Shown one piece after another: positions 32,158 through 36,117 of a DNA stretch of 36,117 bases. The stretch's first letter is position 1, and every line of letters starts with the position of its first letter. The notes beneath the pieces are model-generated. The model made no database searches, had not been told where the DNA came from, and saw nothing but the letters and a program-made list of their open reading frames with translations. Source of the DNA: an uncultured Cytophagaceae bacterium. Its GTDB lineage: Bacteria > Bacteroidota > Bacteroidia > Cytophagales > Spirosomataceae. Made by a program: the position numbers and the translations under genes. The DNA is taken from NCBI GenBank assembly GCA_903907915.1, contig CAIVPV010000121.1, positions 1 through 36,117 on the forward strand. The letters run 5' to 3'.

Positions 32158-33179
32158 TGGCCCTTATTTCGAAAAAGAAGACCCTTTATCGGATTAACCA
32201 ACAGCTTCGCAGGTATTTACATAAATACAACCGGGAGCATGAGATGAATATTAGCTATACTGATCTGTTGCGCTATGATAATTCTATTGTTCTTTATGAT
32301 AAGAATGAAGTGGATACCCTTTGGGAGACAGTTTTTTACTCTCCGGGCGATCAAAAAGATGTGTATGAAGCTTTGAAACAAATCTATGCCGATTTAAAAA
32401 CGGATGGGAATGAGGAGGTAATTAAGCACTTAGTGATCGATCGGGTGGATTATTGTACGTATGGAAATACGCATCCCTTTCGGATTCGGATTGTGAATCG
32501 GGTGAATGATAACTTTGATTATTTCTACATTAAAATTGCGGATGCATCTCGTGTTTACGGGCTGGAATTAGAACATATTTTATCGCCCAATAGAATCAAT
32601 TATATCACCTGTGATAATACCTTGGTAGAGGAACATATTGCGGGTGTGCCTGGTGACGCATTTCTTAAGCAAGATTTGGAGAAAGATTTAGAGTCCCCTA
32701 TTCGACTTGCAAAGGAATTTGTCAAATTTAATGAGCGTTGTCTTGTCCAATTATTGGGGGATATGCATTCGGCCAATTTTGTCGTGATTACGACGCCAGA
32801 TTTTGAGGAGATATATTATCGAATACGCCCCATTGACTTTGATCAGCAATGTTATGAGGGTAAGAAATCGGTTTATTTGCCACAATATTTCAAGCAAAAT
32901 AATGCCTTAATAGAATTGGGGATGAAATATATGACACCGGAATCGGTTTGGCAATATCAAATAGAAGAGCGTTCGATGATCGCCTCTCGATTAAAGTCAG
33001 AGAGTCAACGGGTGTATGACTTAATGGATGTGATGTCAAAAGATGAGATAGCTCCTCCAGATAATATGGAGCAATTGAAATCGGAATTAGCCAAGCATTA
33101 CGAGGATGATCGCTTCTTACACTGTAAGACGATGGGGGAGATTGTTTGGTTAAGTCTTGAATTAGTGATGCGCCACTAA
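32157..33179 (+). CDS. Unrecognised protein with protein-kinase-like/APH-type signatures
   Basis: I do not recognise a named family for this 340-residue soluble protein. The order of motifs nevertheless fits a protein-kinase-like fold: a strand with a lysine (FYIKIAD, K126), a nearby acidic helix (GLELEHIL), a hinge-like LVEEHIAGVPG (157-166), a Brenner-type catalytic loop LLGDMHSANFVV (D202, H204, N207) and a metal-binding IDFD (D227/D229) 20 residues later. Aminoglycoside/choline-kinase-like phosphotransferases have the same order (hinge, GDLHxxN, IDFD/IDWE). The first 120 residues have no glycine-rich loop that I can see. The start overlaps the MFS stop by 1 nt; the stop abuts the DUF423 stop. 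A small-molecule or lipid/sugar kinase acting with the transporter is an inference. Confidence 0.6.
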   Translation: MALISKKKTLYRINQQLRRYLHKYNREHEMNISYTDLLRYDNSIVLYDKNEVDTLWETVFYSPGDQKDVYEALKQIYADLKTDGNEEVIKHLVIDRVDYCTYGNTHPFRIRIVNRVNDNFDYFYIKIADASRVYGLELEHILSPNRINYITCDNTLVEEHIAGVPGDAFLKQDLEKDLESPIRLAKEFVKFNERCLVQLLGDMHSANFVVITTPDFEEIYYRIRPIDFDQQCYEGKKSVYLPQYFKQNNALIELGMKYMTPESVWQYQIEERSMIASRLKSESQRVYDLMDVMSKDEIAPPDNMEQLKSELAKHYEDDRFLHCKTMGEIVWLSLELVMRH

Positions 33180-33181
33180 TT
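33160..33181. other. Small hairpin spanning the two convergent stop codons
   Basis: AATTAGTG, loop ATGCGC, CACTAATT: a perfect 8-bp stem that includes the stop codon of the kinase-like gene and the first base pairs of the DUF423 stop. The stem is A/T-rich with no strong T-run, so it is at most a weak terminator or 3'-end stabiliser. Confidence 0.4.
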
Positions 33182-33551
33182 ATTTCTTAAAGATGGACCA
33201 CATCATCAATCCATATCCCATTAAATAGGATAATCCGCCTATCGGGGCAATTGCTCCGAATATGCTCCGATTAGTCAGGCAAATTAAATACAAAGATCCA
33301 GGAAAGAGGATGCATCCTGCGAAATGGAAATAGGCCGCTGTCTTTAAGTGTTTATTGCTGAAGTTCATCTGCCAAACACCTAAAATCAACAAAGTGATTC
33401 CTCCATACATTTGGTACCGAGCAGCCGTCTCAAAAGTCTCTAAACGATTAATTCCGCGTAAATAATCCTTCCAGGCATGCGCACCGAAAGCGCCCAAGGC
33501 AACGGATATGCCTGCCATCAAAGACCCCGAAAATAAAGCAAATTTTTTCAT
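33180..33551 (-). CDS. DUF423 family small membrane protein
   Basis: A 123-residue inner-membrane protein with four hydrophobic helices. The family pattern is clear: GALMAGxSVALGAFGAHAW (here GSLMAGISVALGAFGAHAWKDYL), ETAARYQMYGGITLLILG, FHFAGCILFPGSLYLI and IGAIAPIGGLSYLMGYGLMMW. The function is not established. It lies behind the atpBEFH terminator on the same strand, so it is either expressed by read-through or from its own promoter, which I could not identify with confidence. Its stop directly abuts the stop of the convergent gene. Confidence 0.93.
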   Translation of the reverse strand: MKKFALFSGSLMAGISVALGAFGAHAWKDYLRGINRLETFETAARYQMYGGITLLILGVWQMNFSNKHLKTAAYFHFAGCILFPGSLYLICLTNRSIFGAIAPIGGLSYLMGYGLMMWSIFKK

Positions 33552-33583
33552 AAGGAATGCGCGCGACGCGATTTAGGGCAAGA

Positions 33584-33609
33584 AAAAGGCCCTGTTTCCA
33601 AGGCCTTTT
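33584..33609 (-). terminator. Intrinsic terminator after atpH
   Basis: On the minus strand AAAAGGCC, a 10-nt loop and GGCCTTTTTC form a GC-cored 8-bp stem with a T-run, 4 nt after the atpH stop. It closes the atpBEFH transcript. Confidence 0.8.
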
Positions 33610-33612
33610 ACA

Positions 33613-34149
33613 TTAAGATGCTAAAGAAACTTTCAAATCGTTTAGCTTCCGCTTAATCGAATCATCGATTTGTCGGTCACCTACCTTTAAGATAAAACCG
33701 CCTATTAGGCTTTCATCTATTTGTTCGATTAATTCCACTTCTTTACCGGTATAATCTTTCACAATTTTCGATACCGTTGCTTTCTGATCTGCTGTTAAAG
33801 AAGACGCAGTCGTAACTGTAGCCTTTTGGATTCCTTTAAAATCTGTGTACATCGATATAAATTCTTTCGCTACAGCAGGAAGAATTTTCTCTCGGTTTTT
33901 ATTCGTGATAATCACGAAGATACCATAAGTCAAAGGATTGAATTTATCCTTAAAAAGCTTCGCTAGGATAGCTAACTTCGTATAATGCTTGATGATTGGG
34001 CTCTTAAGCGCTAAAACTAATTCAGTACTTCCTTCGCAAGTTTCTGCGAAATCGATCATATCCTTAGCCACAGCCTCTACCGCATTCTTTTCGATGGCGT
34101 AGTCTAGCAGTGATTTAGCGTAACGGTGAGCTACAATTAATTCTGACAT
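33613..34149 (-). CDS. atpH: ATP synthase F1 subunit delta
   Basis: A 178-residue stalk subunit (OSCP) linking F1 to the b-subunit. The pattern SELIVAHRYAKSLLDYAIEKN at the N-terminus, the middle LKSPIIKHYTKLAILAKLF, and the C-terminal VELIEQIDESLIGGFILKVGDRQIDDSIKRKLNDLK are diagnostic. It starts 11 nt after atpF and ends at a terminator. atpA and atpG, which usually follow in Bacteroidota, are absent here. Confidence 0.96.
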   Translation of the reverse strand: MSELIVAHRYAKSLLDYAIEKNAVEAVAKDMIDFAETCEGSTELVLALKSPIIKHYTKLAILAKLFKDKFNPLTYGIFVIITNKNREKILPAVAKEFISMYTDFKGIQKATVTTASSLTADQKATVSKIVKDYTGKEVELIEQIDESLIGGFILKVGDRQIDDSIKRKLNDLKVSLAS

Positions 34150-34160
34150 GGTCTATTCGA

Positions 34161-34655
34161 TTAAGATAATTTAACGTCAGCCATCCACTCAGTGACTAAT
34201 TTCTCCTGAGTTGCTTTGTCTTTTAATTGGCTTTTTAACACTTTCTCTGCTAAATCTAAAGAAAGTGATGCTGCTTCCTTACGGATCGCTGCTACGGCAC
34301 TTGATTTTTCTTGTTCGAAGGCTACACGAGCTTTTTCGATTTCTTGATTAGCTGCCGTTTGTGCATCTAACTTCGCTTGAGAAATCATCGCATCGGATGC
34401 TTCTTTCGCTTGTTTGATCAAGGCATCTCTTTCTGCACGTGCCGAAGCGATTAATTGCTCATTACCTGCTTTCAATTCAGCCATTTCAGCACGCGTTGTT
34501 TCAGATAACTTGATGGCCTCGTCGATCGATTGTTCGCGCTCCGCTAATGATTGAATGATGGGCTTCCAAGCATATTTGGCTAAAAGGAAAAATAAAATTC
34601 CAAAGACAATTAGTTGCCAGAAGATAAGTCCAAAGTCTGGGGTGATTAACTCCAT
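34161..34655 (-). CDS. atpF: ATP synthase Fo subunit b
   Basis: A 164-residue peripheral stalk subunit. One membrane helix (FGLIFWQLIVFGILFFLLAKYAW) is followed by a long charged coiled coil (REQSIDEAIKLSETTRAEMAELKAGNEQLIASARAERDALIKQAKE) and the C-terminal delta-binding helix. It is preceded by a structured 126-nt gap after atpE, which may set its expression below that of subunit c. Confidence 0.96.
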   Translation of the reverse strand: MELITPDFGLIFWQLIVFGILFFLLAKYAWKPIIQSLAEREQSIDEAIKLSETTRAEMAELKAGNEQLIASARAERDALIKQAKEASDAMISQAKLDAQTAANQEIEKARVAFEQEKSSAVAAIRKEAASLSLDLAEKVLKSQLKDKATQEKLVTEWMADVKLS

Positions 34656-34685
34656 AGTATTTTAATTTAATGTAAATCGTTTCAA

Positions 34686-34726
34686 AAAACGCAATTTGGC
34701 ACCTAATGTAAACCAAATTGCGTTTT
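34686..34726 (-). terminator. Perfect hairpin with T-run between atpE and atpF (attenuator-like)
   Basis: On the minus transcript AAAACGCAATTTGG, a 13-nt loop and CCAAATTGCGTTTT form a 14-bp perfect stem followed by TT, giving six T in all. It lies within an operon, so it is more likely a partial terminator, attenuator or mRNA-processing structure than a full stop. The loop word TTTACATTA recurs just before the atpF start. Confidence 0.6.
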
Positions 34727-34735
34727 AAATGGGGT

Positions 34736-34771
34736 AGAATCAAATACAAAGGCTAACCCTTTGGAGATTCT
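34736..34771 (-). other. Second hairpin downstream of atpE
   Basis: AGAATC and CAAAGG pair with CCTTTG and GATTCT around a 5-nt loop, with short internal loops between the two 6-bp helices. It begins 11 nt after the atpE stop and may protect the 3' end of the atpE message. Confidence 0.5.
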
Positions 34772-34781
34772 GATTGGTATC

Positions 34782-35027
34782 TTATTTCAAAGTTACCAAT
34801 AGACAAATTACTGCTGCGAATAACGCAACCGCCTCCACGAAGGCAGCAACGATCAACATCGCACCTTGAATTTTTCCAGATGCTTCTGGTTGGCGAGCGA
34901 TAGCTTCCATAGCAGAACCACCGATACGGCCGATACCAACTCCAGCTCCTAAAGCAGCTAAACCAGCACCAATACCTGCAAGACCAAGACCTACAGAAAC
35001 TTCTAATAAAATCGATAAAATAGACAT
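34782..35027 (-). CDS. atpE: ATP synthase Fo subunit c
   Basis: An 81-residue c-ring subunit of two hydrophobic helices joined by the polar loop AIARQPEASGKI. The glycine-rich first helix (GLGLAGIGAGLAALGAGVGIG) and the ion-binding glutamate E65 (AAFVEAVALF) are present. There is no glutamine in helix 1, and the residue after E65 is alanine. This argues for proton rather than sodium coupling. It lies 37 nt after atpB across an A/T-rich spacer with a nine-base T-run on the coding strand. Confidence 0.97.
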   Translation of the reverse strand: MSILSILLEVSVGLGLAGIGAGLAALGAGVGIGRIGGSAMEAIARQPEASGKIQGAMLIVAAFVEAVALFAAVICLLVTLK

Positions 35028-35064
35028 ACGATTTGGGTTTATATAATAAAAAAAAATTTACAAA

Positions 35065-36117
35065 TTAATGATGATGCTCCTCTACCGCCGAACCGATATA
35101 GTTCGAAACTAACATCGTAAAGATGAAGGCTTGGATGAAGGCAACAATTAGCTCAATTACGTTCATGAAAAGTGAGAAAGGAACTACTGCTAGTCCTAAA
35201 GCCGCGTTTTCAAAAATGAAAATCAAGGATACTAAACTTAATAAAATGATGTGACCTGCGGTGATATTCGCGAACAAACGAACCATTAAAGAGAACGGTT
35301 TCATGAAAACACCGACAATTTCTACTGGAGTTAAAATAACTAGCATCCATTTAGGAACACCTGGCATCGCGAAGATGTGAGTCCAATAGGTAGAACGTCC
35401 ATTTACATTCGTTACAATAAAAGCGATGATCGCTAAAACTAATGTTACGGCTATATTACCCGTCACGTTTGCTCCACCCGGAATCAGGCCTAACATATTG
35501 TTGAACCAAATAAAGAAGAAGATCGTCAATAAATAAGGCATAAAACGACGGTAGTGTTTCTCGCCAATGTTATTTTTTGCAATCTCGTCACGAACAAAAA
35601 TAATGATCGGCTCGAACATCGATTGTAAACCTTTAGGTGCTCTATGTGGATTATCTTGGTATTTTTTACCAATACCGATGAAGATGGTCAATAATAAAAC
35701 AGCTGATAGAAATAAGGAGGCTACATTTTTCGTAATCGAAACATCATATACCTTCTCGCCATTTTCTGCGTGAATTTTTCCATGCTCTAAAACGAAACCA
35801 TTGTAAGGGATCTCCTCGTGGTGCTCGTTTTTGAAATTAGAAGATGAAAATACTTGCAGACCTGCTGATGCTGTGTAAACAATACAAGGAAGTGGTAGGG
35901 TAGCATGGAAATGACCTACTGTGAAGAAGTGCCATTCGTGTTCATCCGCAATGTGGTGAAGAATTAGTTTACCCGGATCGAATTTCTCCGTTTTAGCTTC
36001 AGCTGGAGCAGCCGTTTCCTTCGCCTCAGAAGTAGGAGCTGCAGCGGGTTCGTTTGCGAACGCCGATAAGCTAATAAAGCTGAGGAATAGCCCTAGTAGG
36101 ATATTCGAAAAGTACAT
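35065..36117 (-). CDS. atpB: ATP synthase Fo subunit a
   Basis: A 350-residue subunit a whose ATG is the last codon at the window edge, so a longer version starting outside cannot be excluded. It has an N-terminal signal-like segment (FLSFISLSAFA) and an Ala/Glu-rich linker. A histidine-rich periplasmic region (LILHHIADEHEWHFFTVGHFHA), typical of Bacteroidota, follows. Next come the channel helices with the essential arginine (KPFSLMVRLFANITAGH) and the last helices ELIVAFIQAFIFTMLVSNYIG. With subunit c it forms the proton path. The protein ends in EEHHH. Confidence 0.95.
   Translation of the reverse strand: MYFSNILLGLFLSFISLSAFANEPAAAPTSEAKETAAPAEAKTEKFDPGKLILHHIADEHEWHFFTVGHFHATLPLPCIVYTASAGLQVFSSSNFKNEHHEEIPYNGFVLEHGKIHAENGEKVYDVSITKNVASLFLSAVLLLTIFIGIGKKYQDNPHRAPKGLQSMFEPIIIFVRDEIAKNNIGEKHYRRFMPYLLTIFFFIWFNNMLGLIPGGANVTGNIAVTLVLAIIAFIVTNVNGRSTYWTHIFAMPGVPKWMLVILTPVEIVGVFMKPFSLMVRLFANITAGHIILLSLVSLIFIFENAALGLAVVPFSLFMNVIELIVAFIQAFIFTMLVSNYIGSAVEEHHH

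Noticed and set aside
33552-33583. CG-rich patch GCGCGCGACGCG upstream of DUF423
   Set aside because: It is short and not a perfect inverted repeat, with no known element matching. Probably spacer sequence.
1-36117. Defence island, prophage, transposon or biosynthetic cluster
   Set aside because: No transposase, integrase, terminal repeats, phage structural gene, restriction or toxin-antitoxin signature was seen in any frame. Nearly all DNA is assigned to recognisable chromosomal genes.

Overview
The window looks like an ordinary chromosomal stretch from a member of the Bacteroidota, probably a freshwater or soil member of the Cytophagales. This is inferred from gene content, not from a marker gene. 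The clues are a SusC/SusD pair with FG-GAP lipoproteins, a PorW/SprE-like lipoprotein, a fused alpha/beta E1 dehydrogenase, DUF1573 and DUF1080 proteins, A/T-rich leaders with few Shine-Dalgarno sites, and several boxes matching the Bacteroidota promoter (TTTG-N19-TAnnTTTG). Coding density is very high. I see no tRNA, rRNA, insertion sequence, phage gene or CRISPR array.

Layout. (1) 1-2492, minus strand: LytS-type histidine kinase, LytTR response regulator, then the N-terminal part of a polysaccharide flippase cut by the window edge. (2) 2640-6274, plus: a two-gene periplasmic sugar unit made of a DUF1080 3-keto-glycoside hydrolase with a PA14-like module and a sorbosone-dehydrogenase-like protein ending in cytochrome c. 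It ends at a strong bidirectional terminator shared with a DUF1573 gene (minus). (3) 6837-10767, plus: the E1 alpha/beta fusion followed almost without a gap by nuoI-nuoJ-nuoK, converging on uvrC (minus). (4) 12567-13058: the only long non-coding gap, the leader of susC. (5) 13059-21638, plus: susC, susD, a terminator, then a 1162-residue CRTAC1-type FG-GAP lipoprotein. (6) 27470-21635, minus: PorW/SprE-like TPR lipoprotein, PBP1A and a cytochrome c/FG-GAP lipoprotein, joined by 4-nt and 1-nt overlaps. (7) 27539-33179, plus: AtpZ-like protein, then mrdA (PBP2), rodA, an MFS transporter and a gene I read as a divergent protein-kinase-like (APH-type) enzyme. The last four are packed with -4, +1 and -1 nt junctions. 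(8) 36117-33180, minus: atpB-atpE-atpF-atpH, an intrinsic terminator, then a DUF423 membrane protein.

How the genes fit together. The cell-envelope theme is strong: PBP1A, PBP2, RodA, PorW, the flippase and the SusCD importer. Respiration is the second theme: NuoIJK, Fo plus delta of ATP synthase, and two c-type cytochrome fusions. Complex I and ATP synthase are both represented only by partial gene sets, so the rest must lie elsewhere. Three of the four convergent gene junctions have no intergenic space. Two of these share a 4-nt palindrome as interlocked stop codons, and at one a terminator-like hairpin lies inside the opposing gene.

Most noteworthy are the unannotated kinase-like gene in the mrdA-rodA operon, the paired hairpins between atpE and atpF, the interlocked convergent ends, and the cytochrome/FG-GAP lipoprotein carried in the PorW-PBP1A operon. 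I did not find a clear, complete novel defence or mobile system.
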